DNA of 64,000 nt from Paraescarpia echinospica (GCA_020002185.1 CM034536.1:13488511-13552510), one strand, 5' to 3'. Positions 10,911-22,374 are shown, counted from the stretch's first letter. Translations and numbers: made by a program. Notes: a model not told the origin generated them from the sequence alone.

Positions 10911-11979
10911 TTCTAACTAGGAAACAGCCTGTTGTTATTGAAATCGCTATTCTGACAACTTGTGTATTCTGGAAAGTATTTCGTTAATTATAATAAGTGG
11001 ATAACATGTATATTCTCGGAAGCAGATACTTGTCAACATTTTTATTTTATTAACATAAATTACCAAAATACAGATTGTAGTTACAAGTCATAAAATACTT
11101 GAAAGCCGTAGGTAACATTTTAACCAGTCAGCAATTTTAATATGCTTGTTTAATGGTTTATTTAATTGTGTAAAACTCGTTAGGTTATTTTTATGGATAT
11201 TGCACTTTTGTAAATGTATATATATATAATATTATATTAGTGTGTGTGAGTATGAATGTATGCGCAATCATACTTACATTTTTTAATCTGATCACTCCAT
11301 ACACAAAGTGTGTCAAAATTACCAGAGTTGTCAAGGTTGGCATGTGGAAACTCTGGCCACAATCCTCTGTAGTAGTTGTTTTTGAATGAAGTTACTACGG
11401 TGATTTAACATTATTGTGTCGTAAATTACACAAGTAGATTTTTATTGCAAGCATAGAATATTTATAGTGCGCAACAGGTTGTAACCTTTCTCAGCTGTGG
11501 GGGGTTTGTACTTCCCTGGCACAGATACCTTGGAGAAGCGACAAACAGCTTAGTTTCTATTCTGAAAAAGACACAAAGTGGATTGAATCAAAGTACACAC
11601 AAACCAAGCGTTAGTTATACAGTAGATCGGTGTGAAACACGAATTGTTGCCACAATGCTGGTGGCAGTGCAGAACAAACAAAGGCAAAACAGTGACATGC
11701 TTCACTCCAGATTCACTGCACACTTATACTTTATGTTAAATTTATTTTCTGTCAACATTCCTTAAAAATACCAAGGTAGTGAACAAACACGAGGAGAACT
11801 TTATACAAAAAAAGTGACAGTTGTTGCAGCATTAATATTTTGTCCCCATTTCCCCCCTGGTGGCAGAAAGTTAGGGTCCACGACTAACCACGTTATAATT
11901 TATAAAACCAAATCCACATTATAATGAGCTGTGTTATAACAGGACGTGGATGTACTAGTAGTTGTGATAGTTCACCATT
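10911..11979. other. Non-coding, nothing recognised
   Basis: AT-rich sequence with no supported gene. A short (TA)n tract occurs near 11218. Confidence 0.5.
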
Positions 11980-12060
11980 AAATATTTTATCAGTTATGTT
12001 TTCAGGTTTATTACATTCAATTTGTCAGGTAGTACATCTACAACATATTTATTCTATTAT
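11980..12060. repeat. DR1 dispersed repeat, left half, split by a transposon
   Basis: caggtttattacattcaat, tttgtcaggtagtac and atatttattctatta align in order with the DR1 copy read in reverse at 46480-46570. The match resumes at 13144 (ttaagaacattatattagta), after the inserted TTAA-flanked element. Confidence 0.6.
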
Positions 12061-12343
12061 TAAAGGCCATATCCTGGGATAAAATGAGCTCTGTCCCTTA
12101 ATAACAAATGGTTGATGGCCTTTCAAATGATGATATTGCCAAAATGTTGAAATATCATATATGAGCATACAACATAAAAAGAGCCTTTAAATTTGGCATT
12201 TTACGGAAACTCCCGAGCGATGCCAGGTTTGCATTTGTTGCTGAAACGTGACGTCAGTCGTGGTTCCGCCATGAGTTAGTGCAGCGGCTTCACGCCTGCG
12301 GCCCTGCGCAGTCGCGCAGTATCGTGTAAACAACTCGATACAA

Positions 12344-12508
12344 ATGGCGGCTTACTCGAGTAGTTCAGAGAGCGATGTCAATTTTGACGCGGATCACGAA
12401 ACGTTTGATCACATATATTTCGGTGACAGTGAGGATGACATTGCCGAGATCGACAATGTTGATGTTAGTCAGCACGTTGTGGCACCGTATGTAGACATGA
12501 ACCAGTGA
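12344..12508 (+). CDS. 54-residue acidic ORF inside the Kolobok-like element
   Basis: The ATG lies in a strong start context (acaaATGG). The peptide opens MAAYSSSSESDVNFD and is Ser/Asp/Glu-rich with a SEDD cluster, ending at TGA 12506-12508. It runs antisense to the 3' part of the minus-strand ORF. The upstream GC-rich stretch with TGACGTCA could serve as a promoter. It may be the truncated N-terminus of a second transposon gene in a back-to-back arrangement, a first exon, or an accident. No family is recognised. Confidence 0.35.
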   Translation: MAAYSSSSESDVNFDADHETFDHIYFGDSEDDIAEIDNVDVSQHVVAPYVDMNQ

Positions 12509-12940
12509 AGAAGCCCTGATAACTGACCGGGCCCATTTGCACAGATTCGCCGGTAACCGATTCGCCTTTGCCTCTGTTGTGTTCTTCGAAGGAACGGCAG
12601 ATTTCTTTACATCTGACTTACGCCTGAAACCCATATTCCATTGTACGAAGCCTTCGAAGTCGTCAGGCGCAACGAAATGCGAACCACAAATAATAATAGT
12701 TGCTGTAGCATGGGTCCAGTCGGCCCTGCCGTTTTGAACAAAACGTTCCCATTTCTGCCGAGTAACTGGCTCTTTGGGAAATTCGTGAACTGAATAGCCA
12801 GTCAGATTCGAATTGTAGCAGTTTCCAACAACAAATTTTTTCACCATTTCTGTATGTGAACGAATGTTTACCAGTTCAAATATCCACCAAGGAAATCCAG
12901 CCGCCGAGAACGCTTGCGATCCCGGGAATGTTTTCCACAA
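12365..12940 (-). pseudogene. THAP-domain zinc-finger ORF of the Kolobok-like element
   Basis: The likely start is the ATG at 12847 (MVKKFVVGNC). From there the peptide follows the THAP plan: N-terminal VGNC, a TGYSVHEFPK motif, a conserved W in RQKWERFVQ, a second conserved W in ADW, ICGSHF supplying the C..H pair, and DDFE in place of the usual DDY/DF end. THAP domains are C2CH zinc fingers that bind DNA, here presumably the transposon ends. The first zinc Cys expected near residue 5 (KKC..) is Phe, so the finger is probably dead. After about residue 85 the sequence loses resemblance and overlaps the + ORF, so the true exon probably ends there. The upstream 31 codons (from 12940) look non-coding. 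No catalytic domain follows. Confidence 0.7.
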
Positions 12941-13143
12941 CTGACGTCACGATTCTGCCCCTCGCGGCATACCGGAAAACAGACTTTTCGTAGCCTGCAC
13001 CAAGACAGGTCCCGTTTAATGTCAATTTTATAAATGTTTCAGCAAACGTGTGGTTTCGGGGTTGTCATTATATTGCAGAACACATATGTACATGCATATT
13101 TTTTATACTTATTAGCAATTTGTTTTCTCCCAGGATATGGCCT

Positions 13144-13175
13144 TTAAGAACATTATATTAGTAAATGTTTTGAGT
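13144..13175. repeat. DR1 dispersed repeat, right half
   Basis: ttaagaacattatattagta continues the DR1 match broken at 12060; compare the inverted copy ggataatgttcttaatggta at about 46502-46521. Confidence 0.55.
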
Positions 13176-13356
13176 TAGCATGTTAGCAATCCTCTGGACG
13201 CTTTGCATCTTGGGCACTTTCAGGGTTCATCTTCAAACTCTGGAAGGATCCTTTTAAGTAATGACTTTATTTATATTTTATTTCCAAGTGAATTAAAGAT
13301 AGTCTGTTCATGAATAATTTTTCATTTATTAATAAAAAATGTTCTTAAAACTATAA

Positions 13357-13640
13357 TAAACATATTGAATGTATACAGCCAATCAAATTGTGTTTAGTAA
13401 GCCTGTAACAACGTTCCCACTTTGGAAGATACGACCCCAGAGCATGTTCAAATAATAAACATAACATTCAGTTTCAAAACAAGCTTTAGACAATATTGCT
13501 GTGGCGGGCAGAGTTAACCGCAATACCCTTAAGGTTTAAATTATTTTTAACGAATTCTCATTTTCAACACAGCAGACTTCCTGTTACAAATTACTATGCT
13601 GGCTAATTCCGGGTAGAAGAACAGTCTGCCTCCCCTAAGG
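13357..13640. repeat. DR1 copy, left arm of a 1.4-kb inverted repeat
   Basis: Two blocks match the right arm exactly in reverse complement: 13385-13413 with 14747-14775 (29 bp) and 13566-13593 with 14582-14609 (28 bp). Matches between and beyond them are imperfect (for example ggctaattccgggtagaaga against the tctagccagaattagc side). Confidence 0.85.
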
Positions 13641-14534
13641 GTGTATATATAGCATGGACAAAATACGCTTATTATTCGGATAATGCTGACTTCAGTGAAT
13701 TATGATAAATTCCATGACCAGATGAGGCAAATGCTGTTATTCTGGGAACATTGTTTGCGACACCACTGCGGTGTGAGACAGCCTCACTCCAGCCATTGTT
13801 TGTCATACCCAAGGATGGCTCCCAACTATAGCGACCGGCCTTAGCATACCGAAAACAAACCCTGCTTATTGAGGAACAGGAACCAGTGACAAAATGAAAT
13901 GTCATATTGGATAATTACACCACGAAAAGGTTGGATAGTAAGAGGATGGATTTCTTGAGGGAAGAGATTGGGATGTGGTGGGGCTTAATGGGAAAATTGG
14001 TAAAAAGCCGTGCGGTACACCTGGTGCAGGTGTACGCAGGTTGACTATCAAAGAGAGACAAGGATGTGAAACCACAAGGCTGCAGGAAAACAGGTATACC
14101 CCGTTAAGATGCCACGAACACTCAACGTAGATCTACGGGTGTAAGAAAGGGAGCACTGCGCAGGTGGACGAAAAGTAGAGGGAAAAAACTGGCAAAATAG
14201 AAAGAATAGAATAACAGTAGAAACTAATCAGCATTGTCTGTTTAAATGAAGGGGACTCTGTTCCTATTTGCCGTAATGACTATGTTTTCGGACATCTAAG
14301 AATAAGTAAATTCTTAGCTGTCCGTAAACATCTGGTCCAGAAAAATAATCCCAGACACACTGTCTGAATATTTACAGACATCACCTGAGCAATGTTTTAT
14401 TGGTGTTCTCGACTTTTTATTGAAATGCATTCTGCATCAGGAGAAATGTTGGTACTTGCATGTCAGAAATATGAATAATTGGTATCTTATTATATAGGAA
14501 CAAAGACAAATTATATTTACGGAGTGGCTGAAAA
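13641..14534. other. Spacer of the inverted repeat, containing a dispersed-repeat copy
   Basis: Contains a diverged copy (14037-14130) of the 137-bp unit at 5509-5782, followed by a ctgcgcaggtggacgaaa block also seen near 6234. Nothing coding is recognised. Confidence 0.5.
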
Positions 14535-14800
14535 CGTAAAGGGAGTCAGTCTGTTCATCTAGCCAGAATTAGCAGGCATAATAATTTGTAACAGGAAGTC
14601 TGCTGTGTTGAACATGGGAAAATGGGACATCGTTGAACATCAAAACATATATCAGTTAACTCAGCCCGACTCAGCCGTATTGCCAGTAAAGCTTGTTTTG
14701 TTTACTATTTGAACATGCTCCCATGGTCTTACCTTCAAATTGCAAACGTTGTTACAGGCTTACTAAACACAATTTAGCGGGCAGTATACCCTAGATTTGT
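14535..14800. repeat. DR1 copy, right arm of the inverted repeat
   Basis: Reverse-complement partner of 13357-13640, with the arms' axis near 14085. The outer part reads tactaaacacaatttagcgg then gcagtatacc, the DR1 signature seen elsewhere. Confidence 0.8.
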
Positions 14801-15329
14801 TGGGGTTTCTGAAAACAGTACCCTACCCAGTACTCCTGATATGTCATTATAGTACTACTAGTAGTAGTAGTGACAGACAAGCCACTAATATAAATAAAAT
14901 GTGTAAGCAGCAAGATTTTCACTAGTAAATAAAAACGGCAACAATCTTGTTTGATAACTCCATGTTCCATGATACTGTGAGAAATATAAAACAGTGTACA
15001 CATTGATCCATGCTATTATTCCTGTCTCATTGCTTTTCCTGGAACTGGTTAAAAAGTGACAACAAAGTTGACAATAGGGTTCATTTTAATTTTGTTTTAA
15101 TTTTTCAAATGCAGATGTTCGTGGGTCTCTTGGTTGAGGTCAACCCTCAGTGAAAATTCCTAAGTGCATGTTAATGCAGTTAAGGGAAATTATTTGTAGT
15201 GAGGCGAGATTGGCAAAGAGAGCATACCGGTAGGTTCAAGTGGAAGAATAGTAGAAGCCAGATCTAAGCAGAAGGAGATCTAACCAAAATTTAAGCAACC
15301 TCATCTCTACCATTACTTGGGATTATCTT
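14801..15329. other. Non-coding, nothing recognised
   Basis: Contains a short tag repeat (actactagtagtagtagt, about 14855). No gene is supported. Confidence 0.5.
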
Positions 15330-16103
15330 CTTGCGCCAGGATAAGGATAAAGGATACTTTTTTCCCAACAGAATTAAAAAATACAAATTATGTATATATA
15401 TACACACATACACATATTACATACTTATACACACATACCGGCACATGCAGTAATATTGAAATGTGAAATATACAATACAACTGAAAATATGTAATCAACA
15501 GAATACAGTATACATTTTGCAACAAAAGGAAAGAAAACAGTTGCTGTAGGATGGGAGACTCCTATTAAGATCAAAACTGATCCCTATCATAGGAGTCACC
15601 CAGAAAAAAATATATTCGTAATGTATCTATTCCTAGGTTTTCTATAACAAAAATAATGAATTGATCTAACATTTAAAAAAAGAAAATGTAATTGTCTTCT
15701 CTTACATAATGTGTATGATAGTTGTTTTGTTGATGTAATGTGTTTTGTAATGTGTTGAGTTCACGTGTACACATGTATGCGACTACAGATTTAGAAGTTG
15801 CATTTTTATTAACTGTGTTTCTCATTTATAATTTATTAATTTAATTGGCATATGTAGCAATTTAGTATATTGCACGTCACGTATTTTTGTAGCGTGTGGT
15901 TTTTGGCGTAACTTGAGAATCCTCTCAAACTATGGGTCACTAATCTTGTCTTTCACAAAATCAGGGATATTATTTATAGCATATGGTAAGTTATATTTAA
16001 GACACTTTTTTGCAAATTCATGTTTAGTTCTGAAGGTGTGTAGTTCAGTTGCTCTTCGAGTGTCATACTTGTGTGTGCTGGTATTTGGTATTATTTGCCA
16101 ATT
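15330..16103 (-). mobile_element. 5'-truncated non-LTR retrotransposon, 3' end only
   Basis: Minus-strand translation of about 16075-15920 gives STHKYDTRRATELH, EFAKKCLKYN and NIPDFVKDKIS, the C-terminal region that follows reverse transcriptase in a family also present at 41235-42300 (there HQHCTRQRNNLY, FAKKCIRHN). The two copies share a 3' UTR block, gggagactcc/ttattaagat followed by aggagtcacc (15552 and 41260). The reverse transcriptase itself is lost. Confidence 0.7.
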
Positions 16104-16190
16104 TAATATTTAGTAACATTTAGACTACGTTATATATATATATATATATCACATATATATGTGACATAGTCTAAATGTTACTAAATATTA
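16104..16190. repeat. 24-bp perfect inverted repeat with an AT loop
   Basis: 16104-16127 and 16167-16190 are exact reverse complements (arm core taatatttagtaacattta). The 39-nt loop is mostly TA repeats and holds a further inner inverted match. The structure starts exactly where the LINE relic's recognisable sequence ends. Confidence 0.9.
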
Positions 16191-17180
16191 ATATGTATAT
16201 ATATATATTATATATAAGTGACCCGACAAAGCGAACCAGACAGTTAATTTCACAGACCTATTCAGCACATGAGGTAAAATAGTTACCTAGGTGATTCTCC
16301 ATCAATTTTTTGATTTTTGGCAGAAAACCTTATAATATAACCTCTCAATGTCCAGATTATTTTCTTCAACAAGCAATCCAAAACTAATAACATACATGCA
16401 TTTATGAAACCATATATATTATATATATATATATATATATATGAGAAAACACTGCTTTTTAATGGTTTGCTTCAATTTTAGCAATAAATAAAATACTACT
16501 GATCATATTTCAACAAATGAGGTATAATTTCAAAGCCCATGATCTGTGAAATCCAAAACAAACTCCTTTTCACAGTTTTGCGACTTTGTACCCACTTAGC
16601 TGTGACAAGTCACGTATATTCTACTAGCTGTGCATCTTCTACAGTGTTGTTTGAGGGATCCATCCAACACCAAAGAGCTATTCCAGGAACTTGTGGTTAC
16701 CCAGTGTGTCTATCACAGCCTAATGTGACAACTATTTCTAATTTCGTGTGGGAAAGGTGATTGGCCCAACAGATCGATTCTCTTCTCTGGACTGGGGACT
16801 GACCAAGTTGTGCATGTTTTGTAAGCAGTTGTATCAGTTTTCATATCTAAACCAACAGCCTGCACTGATTGACGAGCAGGTTTGGAATTAGAGAAGTGTT
16901 CTCCTTAATCTCCAGCCCATGTAAGCCTGGGGCAGCAAGGACCCCAGGAACTAGACCGTACCCTGAGGAGGACATGCTAGACACTTGTGTTTGGTTTAGG
17001 CGATGTATGTATCAGCAGGAAGACATGTGCACTCGCATCTTTTTTCGGGGTACTCCCCCCGAAGGGAGCTAACTGGAGGCTGGACATAGCAAAGAGAGAG
17101 AGAGCAAGAAGTGTTCACAAGCACTACTCAGTTGTAAGAAAGAAACTAAGAGGAACAAGTTATAAGACTGCACATGTTAC
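16191..17180. other. Non-coding, nothing recognised
   Basis: (TA)n tracts occur at about 16195-16213 and 16408-16442. A hairpin ttcggggtactccccccgaa lies at 17045-17064. No gene is supported. Confidence 0.5.
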
Positions 17181-18237
17181 TTAACCCATTAGACCCCAGC
17201 CGGTTATATTGGCATGTGTCCCTGTTCCCCAGGCTGCTGCCACAGATCTCAACAGTTCTGGGTGCCAGCAGTTTGTAAGCTGTATCTTCAAAACTATTGA
17301 TTTTCTATAATTGCAAGTTTTGTTTAATTTGATGTCTATTGAATTATCTTTAAAATGATGTGACTGTGGTGTTGATTGGTTAAATATATGTTGTTATTTA
17401 TTGGTGACAAACATAGAAAATTTATATTCTGGACAACTATAGAGTGGAATATCATACATTTTATTGACATCAAATGCATTCTACTGTGTATTTACACTTT
17501 CCATGCCTGGCTTAGACATGAGACAATGTAAATCAGTTCACTTTGTATAAGTATAGACAGCAAACACAGCTTTATATGTCTTCTATCTTGGTTGCTGTCA
17601 TCCTACATATGGCTTCTGTGTCGCGTCAACGTCACTCGTCAGTGTTGACATTGTGATCACTAGCATATTGACACCTGAAACAACCAAATGTTGACTATTA
17701 GAACAATTGAATTAGAATACGTACCCTTTTATTCTAATAAAAAAACATAATTTTCATATAGTAACATAAAATAAACAGCAGTATCAGTGTCGAAAACCCA
17801 ACTGACGGTGACCAAACTTGAACAACGAAACAAACAAAACCCAAAGCTAAGTCATCCATTTTATCATTCATTCAGTTGCCTTTCGAACGTAATGTCAACT
17901 TACCTTTAGTTCAGTGTCAGAAATGTCCCATCCTACGAAATAATAGCGCAAATTTTTTCATTAGTAAACAACTACGATGTCCAAGGCGCCGCCATTTTTG
18001 AAGGTCCACATATGGCGAACTTCTATCACGAAAAACTCAATTTTTTTCAATGCAAGCACATGTCAAAAATACCCACAATTCATAGCTCAGATGTCAAGGA
18101 ATCAGCCAGTATTAATATCTTAAGTATCCGCAAGATGGGGCCACCGCTAGATGCTTTATCTCCACCGGACGCTTTCAGGCGCTCTGGGGAGAAAACACCC
18201 GGACGCTTTCGGACGCGCGCGGGGTCTAATAGGTTAA
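17181..18237. mobile_element. piggyBac-like non-autonomous transposon, 1049 bp
   Basis: TTAA at 17181-17184 and 18234-18237 borders inverted termini cccattagacccc and ggggtctaatagg (one mismatch), matching piggyBac ends (TTAA target, CCC...GGG termini). No transposase frame is visible. The interior block 17277-17700 recurs, diverged, at 50465-50850. The right subterminal part is GC-rich with repeated ggacgctttc. Confidence 0.8.
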
Positions 18238-18349
18238 ACTATTTACATACCACAGTTTTGAACTTCAACGAATATTTTATCTAGATGTTCTAATATATCG
18301 ACTCAAGCCTTTATATGCAGTTCCAGTCCAAAAATGTCATGGTAGATAC

Positions 18350-19340
18350 CCTCGCCTACACACGTCCAAAGGTGCAAATATACTGGTGTCATATGAAATA
18401 TGGACCTGGTGATATTTGGACCCGCAGGTCCAAATATTATAAGAAATTTTGACCCATGGGTCCAAATATCATCATGATATATATGGACCGGTCTATAATA
18501 AAAGTACCCTCCCTCCCAAATGTCAAGTAACATTTACAAAGTCAACAATTTCATAGCCAAATATTATCATAGTGAAATTCCCAAGGATTTCATTGTAGGC
18601 TGCTTTTTGGGCTATAGTTTTTTTTATAATTTTTTTAACAAAAATCCTAGGTCCAAATATCATATTCATGATCTCTTATTTGGGCATTCACTAATCTCAT
18701 AGGTGGGGGTCCATATTTCACTATTATAATTAGACCCTTGGGTCCAACTTTTTAAAAAGTGGTACAAATGTTGGGCACTCACAAATCTCAGGTGGGAGGG
18801 TCCATATTTCACTATGATATTTGGATCCGTGGGTTCAAATCCAAATATGAGATTAGTGAGTGCCAACATGTGTACCCATCTTGAAAGCTATAAAATATTT
18901 TGATTTGGACCCACAGGTCCAAATTTCATAGTAAAATATGGTCCCCCCTACCTACCTATGAGATTAATGAGTGCCCAACATTTGTATCTCCTTTTAAAAA
19001 GTTTTATGTATTTGGACCCACATTATATCATAACAAAATATGGATCCCCCTACCTATGAGATTAGTGAGTTCCCAAATGTGGACATATTTGGACCCACAG
19101 ATCCAAATATCATAGTGAAATATGGACCCCCACCTACGAGAGTAGTGAGTGCCCAAACATGTACCCGCTTTTAGAAAGTTTAATATATAATTCATTACAC
19201 ACATACATTATATATAGAATAACTGTAATGATTACTATTTTTAAAGGAGTACAAATGTCATGGGGGCCCATATTTCACTATGATATTTGGACCTGCATCC
19301 ATTTTTATGCTATAATATTTCGACCTAGCATCCTAATTTC
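18350..19340. repeat. Degenerate array of opposed units ('tatggaccc' repeat)
   Basis: Left of about 18850 the units read cactaatctcataggtgggg, ggtccatatttcactatgat, atttggaccc. Right of it they appear in reverse complement (ggtccaaatatcatagtgaa, atatggacccc, gagattagtgagtgccc). So direct and inverted copies of one unit of roughly 60-120 bp form a large imperfect palindrome. Short open frames here are incidental. Confidence 0.75.
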
Positions 19341-20508
19341 TAATATTGAATGTAGCTTAGCAGCTTAGCAACTTCCAGTGTTTATTTTTTCTAAAGTTGT
19401 AGACATGGGTCCATTTTTCATGGTATGATATTTTGATCCCCCAATCTTAATGTTGAATATTGCTTACATGACAAGTTACTTCTGCAAGTGTTTATATTCT
19501 ACTGACATTGTAAGGATGAAGCCACTGAATATTAAGAACAAAACATGAAATATATAATTGTATATTCCTTAAGTGGAAAATTTTATGTCAATTTTGTTTA
19601 TGTGACCTGACATAGGAAGTAATGTGCCATAGACACCTCGGTACATAAACACAAACCTGCTATCTACTAGTAAAAAGACACAACACACATGTATGCACCG
19701 AACAAATATAATTATTAGTACATTTTAAAAGGAGTCCAAATATCATAGGGCTGGTCCATATTTCGCTATATTTGGATCCACAGGTCCAAATATCACCCGG
19801 TCCAAATGTCATCTGACACTGGTACGCAGAAATCAAAAACACCATACATGCAGACCTGTGACACTTATTTTCAAAGCATAGTGGACAGAGTCAGTACTGA
19901 ATAAGTTTGCTCTGCAAATTTCTATCCGTCCAAATACAAATTTGTACCCATCCAAAAACGGACTTTGTCCAAATGACCGGTGGACGGGTCTCTAGATAAA
20001 GCTATGATTCGACGTTTAAACCAAATTCTTGTTAAATAAATTACCATGTAAATCTTCATAGATAATTACTTCATTAACCAGGCAGTCCCATAACTCCAAA
20101 GTTATGAATTTATAACACTACATGGTTGGCCGAGAAGTAAGTATATTATCTTTAATGTTAAGCCCATGCATCCATAGGCAGTGAAATATCTCATCATTAA
20201 GCCCAGCTGTCTCTTCATATTACACCAGCAATTATCCTCCATAGGCTAGAGGGGAGCCTGGAACACTTGGAGGTCAATTTCAGATTCAGACAGTTTGTCA
20301 AGAATGTATGTATACATCATATGAATAATCATCAATCTATGGGAACTAAGAAAATATTTAGTGTTACCAGTAGCATTAGACGTGATATTTTAATTTGTTT
20401 AATATAATTTGGTCCTACTGCTATTGTCACTGCTGCATAGTAAGGACAATTAATTAAAGTCTTTTTTAATTTTTGTCACCATGATTAAATGTGACATTTA
20501 CTGATTTA
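19341..20508. other. Non-coding with repeat fragments
   Basis: One more unit of the preceding array lies at about 19727-19815. A block at 19915-19995 (gtccaaatgaccggtggacg, ggtctct) matches the interior of the MITE at 24913-25129. Nothing coding is recognised. Confidence 0.5.
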
Positions 20509-21036
20509 GTCATATAACATTTGATCATAAGACATTTTGTCACAAAATGCTTAGTATGACATTTCGTCAGATGTGTGCAACATTTTGTCATACATACGTG
20601 CATGTCTCCAATATTTGGCAAAACTTGATTTATGGTTTCTGCTATAACTTACACAATTATACACGTACATGCACACAGATAACTGATTATAATTCTAGGG
20701 CTATTAGGAAATTACATATTTTACTCTCCATTTTTTCAAACAATAACTGCTCGAAGTCGGCACACACAAAGTCAGATTTCATCAGCATAAGTTATTCTAG
20801 TACTGTGTAAATGATGTTTTATGGAAACCATGTTTACAAGTGATCTGAGAGCAAAAAACAGTTTAACAAACCAAGTTAAAATGTTGGGGCATTTTCTTAC
20901 TCTTCTATTTTGCGATGCTCATATCCCAAATCCATGGTCCAGTATTGGAGGTGTCCACAGAATGTTGTGTGCTTGTCACAAAATGTCATACTCTGCACAT
21001 CGTAATGAAATGTTGCGTGACCAAATGTTGTGTGAC
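20509..21036. mobile_element. Candidate MITE with about 35-bp imperfect inverted termini
   Basis: The left end gtcatataacatttgatcat and the inverse of the right end, gtcacacaacatttggtcac, align over about 35 bp with roughly three quarters identity. Internal blocks of cattttgtca repeat. No transposase is present. The target duplication is unclear. Confidence 0.5.
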
Positions 21037-21059
21037 TGGCTAAACATCCAGGTGCTTCG

Positions 21060-21330
21060 GGAAGGGGTCTACTGTTAAAGTGGGGTTGTCTATTTTGTTA
21101 CCCAGAATCATCCAGGGGTAGTAAATTGTTAGTACAAAGTTTGCAGGATCACTTTTGTTTGGTCCCACTTCGAGTTCAGGAGTGTGGGAACCAGCCAACT
21201 TCAAAGGCACTTCCTGGTTGAGACGCATGCCACCACAATTAATGCCGAGGCCTGTTGTTTACAATTTTAATGTTTTGTTTACAATTTGAACATTTTGCAG
21301 GCCTTCGCAACCAATTTGAGAACATTGGTT
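21060..21330. repeat. DR1-related dispersed repeat fragment
   Basis: Shares with other copies the order: cagtagac start, a gcaggatcacttttgtttgg/tcccactt block, then ttgtttacaatttgaacatt. Compare 47130-47370 and 61020-61320. Highly diverged. Confidence 0.4.
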
Positions 21331-21812
21331 CAGGTTTACTAATTAAATGCAAATTGACATGCAGTATTTATTCTTGTTTTAACAATAAAATAAAGAAAAT
21401 AAGGAACAGACAGCCGCTGTGAAATAATTATTTTTATACTTCTGGGGAAACATTTCCGGATTATTCAGGCGTTGGACAATGAAGAAGTTAACTTGCCTCA
21501 GATTTGTTTTGATGAAACAGCCTCAAGTGTATTGAAATATTGTTTTAATTAAATTAATTGAAAATGAAAAAGGAAGATCTCACGCCCAGTTGGGAGAGTT
21601 GGCTTCTGTGTATCTGGAAAATTATAAAATAGGTCATATTTTTGTTATTGCAGTCATGTCTGGAGAGATCTTAAACAGGTGGCTGGTTAATGATTCATGG
21701 GTCAATGTCATAGGGTCGCCATCTTGGTTTTTTTTGCACAGGTGTGAAATTGATAAGGCTACTGTACTACAACATACTTACAACTACCTGTTGATGAAGT
21801 AGGAGATGATGT
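21331..21812. other. Non-coding, nothing recognised
   Basis: AT-rich sequence with no supported feature. Confidence 0.5.
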
Positions 21813-22196
21813 CAGTTATGGACGGTCCTGTTGGAATGACAACTTCACGATATCATATGTCAGTTAATATGAGTTACGGATACAAAACAGAAAACGAGGA
21901 CCAGTATTGAGGCCTGGAATTTCAGGGAAAAGATTAAACCAACAATGGATGGTCCTATTGGCATGACAACTGTCGGTTATGGATGGTCCTGTTGGCATGA
22001 CAACTGTCAATCATGGATGGTCCTGTTAACATGACAACTGTCAGTTATGGATGTTCCTGTTGGCATGACAACTGTCAGTCCTGGATGGTCCTGTTGGCAT
22101 GACAACTGTCAGTTATGAATGGTCCTGTTAGCATGGCAGCTGTCATTTATGGATGGTCCTGTTGGCATGACAGCTGACAGTTGTGGATAGTTCTAT
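21813..22196. repeat. 34-bp degenerate minisatellite (upstream of exon)
   Basis: The unit tggtcctgttggcatgacaa followed by ctgtcagttatgga repeats about 8-10 times, irregular before 21950. It ends about 180 bp before the calcium channel exon. Confidence 0.9.
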
Positions 22197-22374
22197 TGAT
22201 AACAGTGTATGTACACATATTACATACATCCATCATAACCAAATGTATGCAATACGTATTAGTATTACATTTTAATTTTACAGTAAATGTTGTGTTAGAA
22301 TGAATTACTACCAATATAAATCAATACAAATTGCAGTATGTTTGTATTAACTTGTGAATGGTTCTTTGTGGTAG

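Larger units (their letters stand above)
12060..13147. mobile_element. Kolobok-like DNA transposon, non-autonomous, TTAA target duplication
   Basis: The element 12064-13143 begins aggccatatcctggga and ends tcccaggatatggcct, exact inverted repeats, each bordered by TTAA (12060-12063 and 13144-13147). Closing the element out reconstitutes a continuous DR1 repeat, so ends and target duplication are well supported. Subterminal cgtgacgtcagt (about 12247) and its inverted copy (about 12939) each carry the palindrome TGACGTCA. It encodes a THAP-like domain on the minus strand and a short acidic ORF on the plus strand. TTAA targets plus a THAP domain are the known combination of the Kolobok superfamily; piggyBac shares the target but not THAP. 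No DDE catalytic region is present. Confidence 0.8.
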
